This document shows, one piece after another, positions 17,050 to 24,825 of a stretch of DNA of 35,539 nt. Origin of the DNA: an uncultured Faecalibacterium sp. (lineage in GTDB: Bacteria; Bacillota; Clostridia; Oscillospirales; Ruminococcaceae). The notes beneath the pieces were generated by a model. It was not told the DNA's origin, ran no database searches, and was given only the letters and a program-made list of their open reading frames with translations. The stretch spans positions 1 through 35,539 of the forward strand of contig CAKTGS010000012.1 of NCBI GenBank assembly GCA_934561485.1. Reading direction: 5' to 3'. The first letter of the stretch is position 1. Each line of letters starts with the position of its first letter. The position numbers were made by a program, and so were the translations under genes.

Positions 17050-18024
17050 TCAGCGCGCCATCTGCGCGGCCAGGGCCAGCCCGCACACCGCCAGCGCGGT
17101 GAACCAGTAAAAGACCTGCACCGGGCCTGCGCCGCGGGTTTCCAGCCAGCGGTGCAGCGGCGCTGTGCGGAACACCGGCCGGTGCACCAGCCGCAGGGCC
17201 AGCAGCTGCACCAGCACCATGCCGCCCTCTGCCCAGAACGGCAGGGCCAGCGGCACGCTCAGCTCGGCGCAGCCGGTGCTCAGCGGAATGCAGCCAATGG
17301 CACCGGCCAGGAACAGGCAGCCGCAGCGGCCCGGACGCAGCTTTGCGGGGGGGAAGTTCCACAGAAGGAACGCCAGCAGTGCGCCGGCCAAAGCCGCCGG
17401 CAGCACCGCCAGCGGGAACCAGCCCAGCTGCGTTTCCAGCATCATCAGCCCCAGCATGGCGGCAAAAGCCGCCGCTCCCACCGTGCCGTCTGCACCATCG
17501 GCCACGCGGGCACACTCGGCCAGCGCCACCAGAAGCAGGCCCCACAGCACCGGAGCCGCTGCCCCCAGGCTTACATAGCTGCTGCCGGGCAGCTGCACGC
17601 CCTCCGGCAGGCAGCCCCGCAGGTTCAGCAGCACCAGCACCGCTGCGGCCGCCGCCGCTTCCAGCGCCAGGCGCGGTGCACGCCGCAGCCCCAGCGGAGA
17701 AGCCGTGCGCCTGCGCACCACATCCTCGGCAAGGCCCACAGCCCCAAAGACCAAAGCCCCGAACAGCGCCGTCAGCAGCCGCGACATCATCTGGCTTTCG
17801 CTGCCCAGCAGGTCAGGCTGCGCAGCGCAGGCCGTCAGCCAGCCCACCCCCACAGCAGCCACCGTGCCCACCATCAGGCACAGGCCGCCCAGTTCCGGCA
17901 CCGGCCGGTCCGGGGCCGGGTCCTCCCGCTGCGGGGCGGCCAGCAGCGGTGCCATCAGATTGCCGAGTGCCGCCGTCAGCGCAAAACCAAGCGCTGACGC
18001 GACAACCAAGGCGAAACGAATCAT
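17050..18024 (-). CDS. MraY-like phospho-MurNAc-pentapeptide transferase homologue with altered catalytic residues
   Basis: A 324-residue polytopic membrane protein in the position of mraY, between murF and ftsW. Length, hydrophobic profile and scattered motifs fit the family: PVPELGG for PTMGG, GLAEDV for GFxDDY, RVADGADG for NLTDGLDG, and TAPLHRWLE for APIHHHFE. The first aspartate of the DD pair is E100 (D101 is kept), the GD(V/T)GS motif reads G-R233-C-G-C so its aspartate is lost, and the HHH triplet is H291-R-W. In true MraY these residues are needed for activity. So it is either a much diverged enzyme or a pseudo-enzyme with a structural role. The ATG at 18024 has GGAG at 8 bases. Very Ala/Leu-rich and high in GC. 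Confidence 0.78.
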   Translation of the reverse strand: MIRFALVVASALGFALTAALGNLMAPLLAAPQREDPAPDRPVPELGGLCLMVGTVAAVGVGWLTACAAQPDLLGSESQMMSRLLTALFGALVFGAVGLAEDVVRRRTASPLGLRRAPRLALEAAAAAAVLVLLNLRGCLPEGVQLPGSSYVSLGAAAPVLWGLLLVALAECARVADGADGTVGAAAFAAMLGLMMLETQLGWFPLAVLPAALAGALLAFLLWNFPPAKLRPGRCGCLFLAGAIGCIPLSTGCAELSVPLALPFWAEGGMVLVQLLALRLVHRPVFRTAPLHRWLETRGAGPVQVFYWFTALAVCGLALAAQMAR

Positions 18025-18052
18025 TTTTGTGTCTCCAATTTTCGCCAAAAAG

Positions 18053-19435
18053 TTATTCTTCGGCGTCCTTCTGCTCTGCGTAGAAAATCTCCAGAGCCTT
18101 TTCCAGGGCCATGCCGCGGCTGGCCTTTACCAGCAGCGCATCGCCGGGCTGGACCCGGTTCAGCAGTGCGTCCGCCGCTTCGCGGTAGTTGTTGGCGTGC
18201 AGGGTCTTGACCCCCTTGGCCGCCGCCACCACAGCGGTGCGCTTGGCCTGCTCGCCGTAGGTCACCAGGCAGTACAGGCCGCTTTCGGCAGCCAGACGGC
18301 CCAGTTCTTCGTGGGCTTCGCGGGAGAGGTCGCCCAGCTCCAGCATATCGCCCAGCAGGGCAAAGCGCCGCTTGCAGGGGAACTCTTTGAACATGGCCAG
18401 CGCCGCCTTCATGCTGTCGGGGTTGGCGTTGTAGCAGTCCTCGATCACGGTCACACCATTGCTGTGCACTACCTTCTGGCGGCGGCCGGTCTGCTCAAAG
18501 GCAGACAGCCCCTTGATCACGCCCCGGGCATCGCAGCCCAGGCGGGTGGCCGCGCAGTAAGCGGCCAGGGCATTGGCCACATTGTGCCGACCCATGGCCG
18601 GGATCTTTACCACAAAGGTGCCCTCTTCCTGGTCCTCCAGTACAAAGCTCATGCCGTCCTCTTCCTGCCGGATGGACAGCGCACAGACATCGGCGTTTTC
18701 GTCCGTCAGGCTGAACCATACCGGCCGCACATGCTCCGGCAGCTTGGCCCTGCGCAGGAAGGGGTCATCGTAGTTCAGCACCAGCGGAGCACCCTCCGGC
18801 AGGCCGTTGCAGATCTCCAGCTTGGCCTTGCAGATGTTCTCCTGGCTGCCCAGGTTGCCGATGTGGGACACACCGATGCAGGTGATGATGCCCACATCCG
18901 GGCGGGCGGCCCGGGCCAGCCGGTCGATCTCGCCCGCATGGCTCATACCCATTTCGATCACGGCATACTCGGTGTCTGCCCCGATGCGCATCAGGGTGCG
19001 GGGCATTCCCAGCTCGTTGTTCTGGTTGCCCTCGGTCTTGATGGCCGTGCCAAACCCGGCAAGGGCCGCATAGGTCATCTGCTTGGTGGTGGTTTTGCCC
19101 ACGCTGCCGGTCACGCCCACCACTTTGGGATGCACCGTGCTGCGGTAGTTGGCCCCCATCACCATCATGGCGTGGTAGCTGTCCGGGCAGAGCACCGTTT
19201 TTTCCGCCGACACGCCCTCCACCGGGTGGTTCAGCACCACAAAGGCCGCGCCCTCTTCCAGCGCTTTGGCCGCAAAGCTGTGGCCGTCAAACTTTTCGCC
19301 GGGGAAAGCCACAAAAATGCAGCCCGGCTTCACTTCACGGCTGTCGGTGGTCACCAGCTCCACTTCCGGGTCGCTGGCCAGGGTTCCGGCAGGCACCAGC
19401 CCTGCCAGAAGCTTGCTTGCATGGATCTTTTCCAT
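18053..19435 (-). CDS. murF: UDP-MurNAc-tripeptide:D-Ala-D-Ala ligase
   Basis: A 460-residue Mur ligase that adds the D-Ala-D-Ala dipeptide to complete the stem peptide. Motifs: TDSREVKPGCIFVA near the N-terminus, ATP loop GVTGSVGKTTTK (K114), IEMGMSHAGEID, and EDCYNANPDSM, a MurF hallmark. The start at 19435 follows AGAGGGG at 8 bases. The gap to the preceding PBP gene (137 bases) holds a REP-like repeat; the next gene, the mraY homologue, starts 28 bases downstream. Confidence 0.95.
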   Translation of the reverse strand: MEKIHASKLLAGLVPAGTLASDPEVELVTTDSREVKPGCIFVAFPGEKFDGHSFAAKALEEGAAFVVLNHPVEGVSAEKTVLCPDSYHAMMVMGANYRSTVHPKVVGVTGSVGKTTTKQMTYAALAGFGTAIKTEGNQNNELGMPRTLMRIGADTEYAVIEMGMSHAGEIDRLARAARPDVGIITCIGVSHIGNLGSQENICKAKLEICNGLPEGAPLVLNYDDPFLRRAKLPEHVRPVWFSLTDENADVCALSIRQEEDGMSFVLEDQEEGTFVVKIPAMGRHNVANALAAYCAATRLGCDARGVIKGLSAFEQTGRRQKVVHSNGVTVIEDCYNANPDSMKAALAMFKEFPCKRRFALLGDMLELGDLSREAHEELGRLAAESGLYCLVTYGEQAKRTAVVAAAKGVKTLHANNYREAADALLNRVQPGDALLVKASRGMALEKALEIFYAEQKDAEE

Positions 19436-19466
19436 AGTTCTTACCCCTCTCTTATTTCTTGCAAAA

Positions 19467-19562
19467 CCCTCTCAGGCAATGCCATCGGCATTGCCAGCCC
19501 CCCCCTCAAGGAAAGGCTTCCCCGGGCGGGGGAAGCTGCCGCGTCAGCGGCTGATGAGGGCG
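19467..19562. repeat. REP-like intergenic palindromic element (long form)
   Basis: Ends in CCCTCTC and GATGAGGGCG like the short element at 814-865. Contains three hairpins in a row: a perfect 9-bp stem at 19475-19495, an 8-bp stem at 19516-19536, and a 5-bp stem with GTCA loop at 19538-19551. It sits between the PBP stop and the murF start. Confidence 0.65.
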
Positions 19563-19572
19563 TTTTCTAACG

Positions 19573-22065
19573 CTATCCGCAGGTAATGGTCACAATGGTG
19601 CCGCGCTGTGCGGTGGAACCGGCAGCTTCGCTCTGGCTCTGCACCACACCGTTGGCATCGCCCTCCACAATGCAGTTAAAGCCTGCCGCCGCCAGCATCT
19701 GGCGGGCAAAGTCCGCACTCTTGCCGGACACGTCCGGCACCTCGGCACGGCTGCCCTCGTAGGTATCGGTATACAGGTACACCGTAGTGCCGTAGGGCAC
19801 CTTGGCACCTGCGTGGGGGTACTGGTAGGTCACCTGTGCCGCCGTCTGATCGGTGCTGCTTTCCATGAGCTGATGCTTCAGGCCCTTGATGTTCAGCTGC
19901 ACCTGGGCGTTGCTCCACTCGGTGCCCACCAGGTTGGGCACGGTGACGGTGGTCTGGCTGCGGTCCTCGCCATCGGTGGCAATGCCCAGATAGGGGGCCA
20001 CCTCGCTGATGATGTTGCCGGCCACAGGGGCAGCCAGCACGGACGAATAGTCAGATTTTGCGTTGTTGGGGTCGTCCAGCATGACGTACACCAGGATCTC
20101 CGGGTCATCGGCGGGCAGCACCGCTGCAAAGGATGCTACCTTTTTATAGTCGCCATCGGCGCGGCGGTCCATGTTCAGCTGTTCCGAAGTGCCGGACTTG
20201 CCGCCAATGCGGTAGCCGGAAACGTAGGCGTTCTTGCCGCCGCCGGTGCCGTTGCCCACCTCGTATTCCATCATCTGGCGGATGGTCTCGCTGGTGCTCT
20301 TGCTGATGACCTGGCGGCGGATGTTGGCCCCGATCTCCTGCACCACGTTGCCGTTGGAATCGGTGATCTTATCCACCACATGGGGGGTGACCAGGTAGCC
20401 GCCGTTGACGGCTGCCGCCACGGCGGTGCACATCTGCAGCGGGGTAATGGCCATGGCCTGGCCGAAGGACGAAGATGCCAGCTGCACCTCGCCCAGCTGA
20501 TCCGCCTTATAATACTGCATGAAACCGGTCTCATTGGGCAGGTCCACGCCGGTGCGGTCGGTAAAGCCGAAGGCATCAAAGTAGTTGTAGAACTGCTGGG
20601 CACCCACGCGCTGGCCCAGCTGGATATAGTAAATGTTGCAGCTCTGACGCAGGGCTTCCGCCATGTTGATGGTGCCGTGGGCCTTGTGGGCTGCGCAGTG
20701 GTAGGTCTCCTTGGCTACACCGTAGGCACCGGCGCAGGTAAAGGTGGTGTTCACGGTGGCCGCGCCGGAGTCCAGGCCCATGGCCGAGGTGATCACCTTG
20801 AACACGCTGCCAGGGTAATACAGCTCGGTGATGGTCTTGTTTTTCCACTGGATATCGCGGAAATAGCCGGAATAGTCGGCATCCGGGTCCAGGATCTTAT
20901 TGCCATCGCTGTCCTTGATGTAGTTGCCATCGGCATCTTTCTGATAAATGCCATACAGTTCCGGCTCTGCCTGCACCAGCTCGGTGAGGTAGGCCTGGTT
21001 GGCGCTGTAGTCCAGCGGATCGTTGGGATCAAAGTCCGGCTTGGACGCCATGGCCAGGATCGCGCCGGTTTTCACGTTCATCACAATAGCACAGCCGCGG
21101 TTTTCCACCGTGTTGGCGGCAATGGCCTCGTTGAGGTACCGCTCCACGATCTCCTGCACGTTCACGTCCAGCGACAGCACCAGGTTGGAGCCGTCCTTGG
21201 CGGCAAAGGTGGTGGAGTTGGGGTCCACAAGCGCGCTGCCGCCGGGCGTGCTCTTGGTGATGGTGCGGCCATCCACACCGGCCAGGGTAGACTGATAAGA
21301 CTTCTCCAGCCCGTAGGTGCCCACGCCGTCCGCGTTGGCAAAGCCCAGCACCGCCGCCGCAAAGGCCCCATAAGGGCAGCTGCGGTTGAAGGTTTTGGTA
21401 TAGCCCCAGGCAATGCTGCCGCTGCGGATGCCCTTTTCGGCGTCCGCCTCCTTGTGGGCCTTGTTGAACTCCGTGATGTAGGTCTGGATCGAGGTCCGGA
21501 CGGCATTGTTCACCTTGGATGCCAGCAGCTGATATCTGCTGTCGTACTTGAGCAGGGCGTTGTAGATCTTTTCGTACTGGGTCTGATACGTCTCCGAGGT
21601 GGTATCCACTGCATCCAGGCTCACGCCATTGCCGGACAGGATGCGCAGGGTCAGCTCCCGGCTCACCTCCGCGCAGACGGCCTCATCTGAGGTACGGATC
21701 GTGGTATTGTCATCCACCTTCTGCGAGGTGTACAGAATGCTGCTCTCGCTCGGGTCGATCCAGATGTTCCACACAATGTTGGTGGAAGCCAGCGTGATGC
21801 CGGAAGCATCGTAGATCTCACCGCGGACCGCCTGGATGGTAATGTCTTTCTGCTGCTGTTCCGCCGCATACTGGCGGTACTGATCGCCGTTTTTGATCTG
21901 GATCACATACAGGCTGTGGATCACAATGCCTGCCGCCAGAGCAACGGCTGCAATGGCCGCCAGGCTGCATACCCAGCGGGTCCCGGCAGCAAGCCGGTCA
22001 TTCGGCCCGGCCCGGCGCAGGCGGTAATCCCTGTTCTCTTTTGGCATTCGGGAAGATTTTTGCAT
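19573..22065 (-). CDS. Class B penicillin-binding protein with two PASTA domains (FtsI/PBP2x/SpoVD type)
   Basis: An 830-residue septal peptidoglycan transpeptidase. Order: basic cytoplasmic tail, one membrane helix (about 32-54), dimerisation domain with RGEIYDASG, transpeptidase domain with S420-V-F-K423 (nucleophile), S475-C-N477 and K623-S-G-T626, then two PASTA repeats (about 702-766 and 767-830; TVPNLVGTEW and EVPDVSGKSA). PASTA-bearing class B PBPs of Firmicutes act in division or, as SpoVD, in spore cortex. Being the only class B PBP in the dcw cluster, a division role is favoured. The ATG at 22065 has GGGAGAG at 7 bases. A terminator-like hairpin and a second hairpin precede it. Confidence 0.93.
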   Translation of the reverse strand: MQKSSRMPKENRDYRLRRAGPNDRLAAGTRWVCSLAAIAAVALAAGIVIHSLYVIQIKNGDQYRQYAAEQQQKDITIQAVRGEIYDASGITLASTNIVWNIWIDPSESSILYTSQKVDDNTTIRTSDEAVCAEVSRELTLRILSGNGVSLDAVDTTSETYQTQYEKIYNALLKYDSRYQLLASKVNNAVRTSIQTYITEFNKAHKEADAEKGIRSGSIAWGYTKTFNRSCPYGAFAAAVLGFANADGVGTYGLEKSYQSTLAGVDGRTITKSTPGGSALVDPNSTTFAAKDGSNLVLSLDVNVQEIVERYLNEAIAANTVENRGCAIVMNVKTGAILAMASKPDFDPNDPLDYSANQAYLTELVQAEPELYGIYQKDADGNYIKDSDGNKILDPDADYSGYFRDIQWKNKTITELYYPGSVFKVITSAMGLDSGAATVNTTFTCAGAYGVAKETYHCAAHKAHGTINMAEALRQSCNIYYIQLGQRVGAQQFYNYFDAFGFTDRTGVDLPNETGFMQYYKADQLGEVQLASSSFGQAMAITPLQMCTAVAAAVNGGYLVTPHVVDKITDSNGNVVQEIGANIRRQVISKSTSETIRQMMEYEVGNGTGGGKNAYVSGYRIGGKSGTSEQLNMDRRADGDYKKVASFAAVLPADDPEILVYVMLDDPNNAKSDYSSVLAAPVAGNIISEVAPYLGIATDGEDRSQTTVTVPNLVGTEWSNAQVQLNIKGLKHQLMESSTDQTAAQVTYQYPHAGAKVPYGTTVYLYTDTYEGSRAEVPDVSGKSADFARQMLAAAGFNCIVEGDANGVVQSQSEAAGSTAQRGTIVTITCG

Positions 22066-22077
22066 TGGTACTCTCCC

Positions 22078-22112
22078 GCAGGCCCGCCGGTACGCACCGG
22101 CCCCGGGCCTGC
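22078..22112 (-). promoter_or_regulatory. Leader hairpin abutting the ribosome site of the PBP gene
   Basis: GCAGGCCC pairs with GGGCCTGC and inside it GCCGGT pairs with ACCGGC around a 4-base loop, with a GGG bulge on one side. On the mRNA its 3' arm ends one or two bases before GGGAGAG, the PBP ribosome site, so it could affect translation. Confidence 0.5.
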
Positions 22113-22160
22113 TGTTGTTTTTGATGGGGCAGCGCCGGGTGATCCGGTGCCAGAAACCGA

Positions 22161-22186
22161 AAAAGCGTGCGCTGCCGCACGCTTTT
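22161..22186 (-). terminator. Terminator or attenuator between ftsL and the PBP gene
   Basis: AAAAGCGTGCG and CGCACGCTTTT form a perfect 11-bp stem with a 4-base loop, flanked by A and T tracts, so it could act in both directions. It lies 12 bases after the ftsL stop, inside the cell-wall cluster. Confidence 0.65.
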
Positions 22187-22197
22187 CCTGATTCTGT

Positions 22198-22680
22198 TCA
22201 GTGCACGGTGCCCAGAATGTTCACTGCACCGCTGTAAAGCCAATCGGTCCACTGCCGCACAGTGGAGCTTTTGCGCACCAGCACATCCGACTCCTGCAGC
22301 CGGAAGTAGGTGATCTGGCTGGCATCCGCCTTCATCAGGCCCAGACGCCCGGCGGCTTCTTCCACGCTGCTGATGTTGGTCTGGCTGTTCAGCGTGCTGT
22401 TGTAGTAGGTGTACTGGCTCTGCTCGCTCACCAGTTTGGCCTTGGCGTCCTGGATCTGATCATTCAGCTCCACCAGCTGGGCTTCGCTCCACAGCAGGCT
22501 GATGGCAAACCCCACCAGCAGGGCTGCAGCCACCAGCCGCATCCCGTTTTGCAGTGCTGCCTGCAGCGGATTCAGACGGCGCTTGCCGCCCTGTTCTACG
22601 CGCAGCGGCGCTGCCTTGCGCTGCGTCTGGGGTGCTTTTCTGCGCCGCACCGCATTGTAATCGTAAGCTGCCTGGCCCAT
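22198..22680 (-). CDS. ftsL: FtsL-like divisome protein
   Basis: A 160-residue bitopic protein: basic N-terminal tail of about 45 residues, one membrane helix (about 47-65), then a coiled-coil segment (VELNDQIQDAKAKLVSEQ...) and a short domain ending with AAGRLGLMKAD, the pattern seen at the end of the FtsL/DivIC coiled coil. Sequence identity in this family is low, so the call leans on topology and on position between rsmH and the PBP gene, where ftsL is found in most dcw clusters. FtsL forms a complex with FtsQ/DivIB and an FtsB/DivIC partner, none of which other than FtsQ is seen here. The ATG at 22680 has a GGAGGAGAGG site. Confidence 0.8.
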   Translation of the reverse strand: MGQAAYDYNAVRRRKAPQTQRKAAPLRVEQGGKRRLNPLQAALQNGMRLVAAALLVGFAISLLWSEAQLVELNDQIQDAKAKLVSEQSQYTYYNSTLNSQTNISSVEEAAGRLGLMKADASQITYFRLQESDVLVRKSSTVRQWTDWLYSGAVNILGTVH

Positions 22681-22724
22681 GGTTTCCTCTCCTCCTCACA
22701 CAGTGCCGTCTGCCGCGGCGCTGT

Positions 22725-23690
22725 TCAGCATTTTTCCAATACGCGGAGATGAGCCGACCGGCTGCGCCGGTTCTCTTCCAACTCCTGCGTGTTTGCTTCA
22801 ATGGGTTTGCGGGTAATGAGCTTTGCCTTTGCCTTGCCGCCGCACACACACACCGGGAACTCCGGCGGGCAGGTGCAGGCCGTGGACCAGCGGCGGAACT
22901 TGTTCTTCACCAGCCGGTCCTCCAGCGAATGGAAGGTGATCACGCACAGCCGTCCGCCCGGGGCAAGATGCTCAAAAATGGTATCCAAGCCTTCTTCCAG
23001 CGCATCCAGCTCATGGTTTACTGCAATGCGCAGTGCCTGGAAGGTGCGGCGGGACGGGTTTTTATTTTTGCGGCGCTCTGCCGGCGGCATGGCGCTGGCC
23101 ACAATGTCGGCCAGCTGCAGGGTGGTCTCGATGGGCGAAGTCTCCCGTGCTTCCACGATCTTCCCCGCGATCTGCCAGGCGAAGGGTTCCTCGCCGTAGT
23201 CCCGCAGGATGCGGGCCAGCTCCTCGCGGCTTTCGGTGTTCACAATGTCTGCGGCTGTTTCACCCTGCTGGCTCATCCGCATGTCCAGCGGTGCGTCCGC
23301 CCGGTAGGAAAAGCCCCGGGCCGCATCGTCCAGCTGGTGGCTGGAAACACCCAGATCCAGCAAAGCGCCGTTGATCGTTTCAATGCCCAGGCTTTCCAGT
23401 GCCTGTCCGGCATAGCGGAAATTGATCTGCACCACGGTGGCCGGCAGGCCTGCCAGCCGTGCCCGGGCGGTCTGCACCGCGTCCGGGTCCTGGTCCAGCG
23501 AGATCAGCCGTCCGCCCTTGGCGGCGTCCAGCCGCAGGGCGATCTGGCGGGAGTGCCCCGCACCGCCTGCGGTGCCGTCCAGGTAAGTGCCTGCCGGGTC
23601 GATGGCCAGCCCTTCCAGGCACTCGTTCAGCAGAACGGGGATATGCTCAAACGAGGTCGGGTCAAAAGGCTGCTGTTGTTCTGAAGCCAT
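22725..23690 (-). CDS. rsmH: 16S rRNA (cytosine-1402-N4)-methyltransferase
   Basis: A 321-residue SAM-dependent methyltransferase (formerly MraW). HIPVLLNECLEGL opens the family sequence; DGTAGGAGHS is the SAM loop; LLDLGVSSHQLDDAARGFSY, NTESREELARILRDYGEE, and TFHSLEDRLVKN near the end are diagnostic. It methylates 16S rRNA in the decoding centre and is commonly second in dcw clusters. The ATG at 23690 has GGAGG at 8 bases; a GTG at 23696 lies too close to that site. 36 bases separate it from mraZ. Confidence 0.96.
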   Translation of the reverse strand: MASEQQQPFDPTSFEHIPVLLNECLEGLAIDPAGTYLDGTAGGAGHSRQIALRLDAAKGGRLISLDQDPDAVQTARARLAGLPATVVQINFRYAGQALESLGIETINGALLDLGVSSHQLDDAARGFSYRADAPLDMRMSQQGETAADIVNTESREELARILRDYGEEPFAWQIAGKIVEARETSPIETTLQLADIVASAMPPAERRKNKNPSRRTFQALRIAVNHELDALEEGLDTIFEHLAPGGRLCVITFHSLEDRLVKNKFRRWSTACTCPPEFPVCVCGGKAKAKLITRKPIEANTQELEENRRSRSAHLRVLEKC

Positions 23691-23726
23691 TGGCACGGCC
23701 TCCTTTCTCTCATGCAGTTTTGTGTG

Positions 23727-24146
23727 TCAGATGTGCAGGCTGCGCAGGCGGGCGGCGCGCTGCTCGTTGGTCACGGCGGCGCGGCGGGCGTTCCACACGT
23801 CCGTTGCCCAGATCTCCGCATGGCTGCGGTTGCCAATGATGGTCACGTCCTTGTCCAGCCCTGCGTACTCCCGCAGCTCTGCCGGCAGCAGGATGCGCCC
23901 CTGCTTGTCCGGTGTCACCTCGCAGGCCGTGCTGAACAGGTCGCCGGAGATCTCCCAGCTGTCCATCAGCTCATCGCCGCTGAGCTTGTCCGCCAGCTTT
24001 TCCACCTCGGCCAGAGGCAGCGCAAACAGGCAGCCGTCCACCCATTCCATCACCACAAAGCTTTCGCCCATGGCATCCCGGAATTTGGCGGGGAAATTCA
24101 GGCGGCCTTTTGCGTCCATGGTGTAATCGTACCGACCAAAGAACAC
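23727..24146 (-). CDS. mraZ: Transcriptional regulator MraZ
   Basis: A 139-residue protein with the two AbrB-like half-domains of MraZ: FGRYDYTMDAKGRLNFP at the start and TPDKQGRILLP in the middle, each with the DxxGR signature. MraZ rings bind direct repeats in the dcw promoter and tune the cluster. The start is taken as GTG at 24146, preceded by GGGGG at 8 bases, because this puts the family's usual first residues (FFGRYDYT) right at the N-terminus. The ATG at 24221 falls at the predicted transcription start and upstream of the MraZ boxes, so it is unlikely. Confidence 0.93.
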   Translation of the reverse strand: MFFGRYDYTMDAKGRLNFPAKFRDAMGESFVVMEWVDGCLFALPLAEVEKLADKLSGDELMDSWEISGDLFSTACEVTPDKQGRILLPAELREYAGLDKDVTIIGNRSHAEIWATDVWNARRAAVTNEQRAARLRSLHI

Positions 24147-24185
24147 CTCTGCCGCCCCCTTTTCACGCTGTGGAGAGGGCCAGTG

Positions 24186-24210
24186 CCCTACTTTTACCCA
24201 CTTTGCCCCA
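24186..24210 (-). promoter_or_regulatory. MraZ box array (autoregulatory operator)
   Basis: Read on the minus strand: TGGGG, 5 bases, TGGGT, 5 bases, TAGGG. This 10-base periodicity of TGGGN repeats is the known MraZ target. It starts about 7 bases past the predicted transcription start, a position where bound MraZ would block the promoter of the dcw cluster. Confidence 0.85.
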
Positions 24211-24223
24211 CTGACACACATTT

Positions 24224-24252
24224 ATTGTAGCAAATCAAGCCCCCGATTGCAA
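24224..24252 (-). promoter_or_regulatory. Promoter of the dcw cluster
   Basis: TTGCAA (24252-24247), 17-base spacer, TACAAT (24229-24224) on the minus strand, immediately upstream of the MraZ boxes. Confidence 0.75.
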
Positions 24253-24287
24253 GGCTTTTTGTTCCTGTTTTTCCCGCAAAATGTCAC

Positions 24288-24328
24288 AAAAAAAGTCCCT
24301 GCTGGCCGTCATTTTTGCCTGCAGGGAC
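24288..24328 (-). terminator. Terminator of the rsmD transcript
   Basis: GTCCCTGC (24295-24302) pairs with GCAGGGAC (24321-24328), extended by GGC/GCC inside. On the minus strand seven T residues follow. It separates the rsmD pair from the dcw promoter. Confidence 0.85.
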
Positions 24329-24363
24329 CGGTTATTTCTCCGTGTGTGGAATTTGTGTGTAAA

Positions 24364-24825
24364 TCAGCCGTTTTTCTTGGCGTTCTGGCGCAGGTTTGCG
24401 CGCACATTCTTGACCTGGGCAGCATTTTCCACCATGGTCTCCTCGGTGGTTTTCAGCATGTTGTCGCAGTAGTCGGTCACCGTCTGGCGCAGGGTGCGTG
24501 CTTCGCTCTGGGCCGCAGCGGTGATCTCGGCGGCCCGCTGCTGTGCTGCCTTCACGATCTCGGCATCGCTCACCAGGATGCGGGCGCGCTCCTCGGCCTT
24601 TTTCACAATGGCCTGGGCCTGGGCATTGGCCGTATCCACGATCTGGGCGCGGTCGTTCACGATCTGCTGGGCCTGGCGCAGCTCCCCAGGCAGATTGGCA
24701 CGGATCTCGTCCAGATAATCCCGGATCTGCTCCACATCCACAATGCGCTTGCCGCCGGACAGCGGCATCCCGGCACTTTCTTCCAGGGCATCCTCAATGG
24801 TGTCCAAAAGCTCGTTCACATTCAT
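24364..24825 (-). CDS. Coiled-coil protein, V-type ATPase subunit H / DivIVA-like
   Basis: A 153-residue soluble protein that is almost entirely helical. The start (MNVNELLDTIEDAL) is followed by a Gly-rich turn (GGKRIVDVEQI) and then a long Ala/Glu/Gln heptad region (about 50-145). Annotation pipelines often label such proteins V-type ATPase subunit H-like or ATPase; the N-terminal segment then coiled coil also resembles DivIVA-like scaffold proteins. No other V-ATPase gene is near, which argues against an ATPase role. The ATG at 24825 overlaps the rsmD stop by 4 bases (ATGA), so translation is coupled. Confidence 0.7.
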   Translation of the reverse strand: MNVNELLDTIEDALEESAGMPLSGGKRIVDVEQIRDYLDEIRANLPGELRQAQQIVNDRAQIVDTANAQAQAIVKKAEERARILVSDAEIVKAAQQRAAEITAAAQSEARTLRQTVTDYCDNMLKTTEETMVENAAQVKNVRANLRQNAKKNG

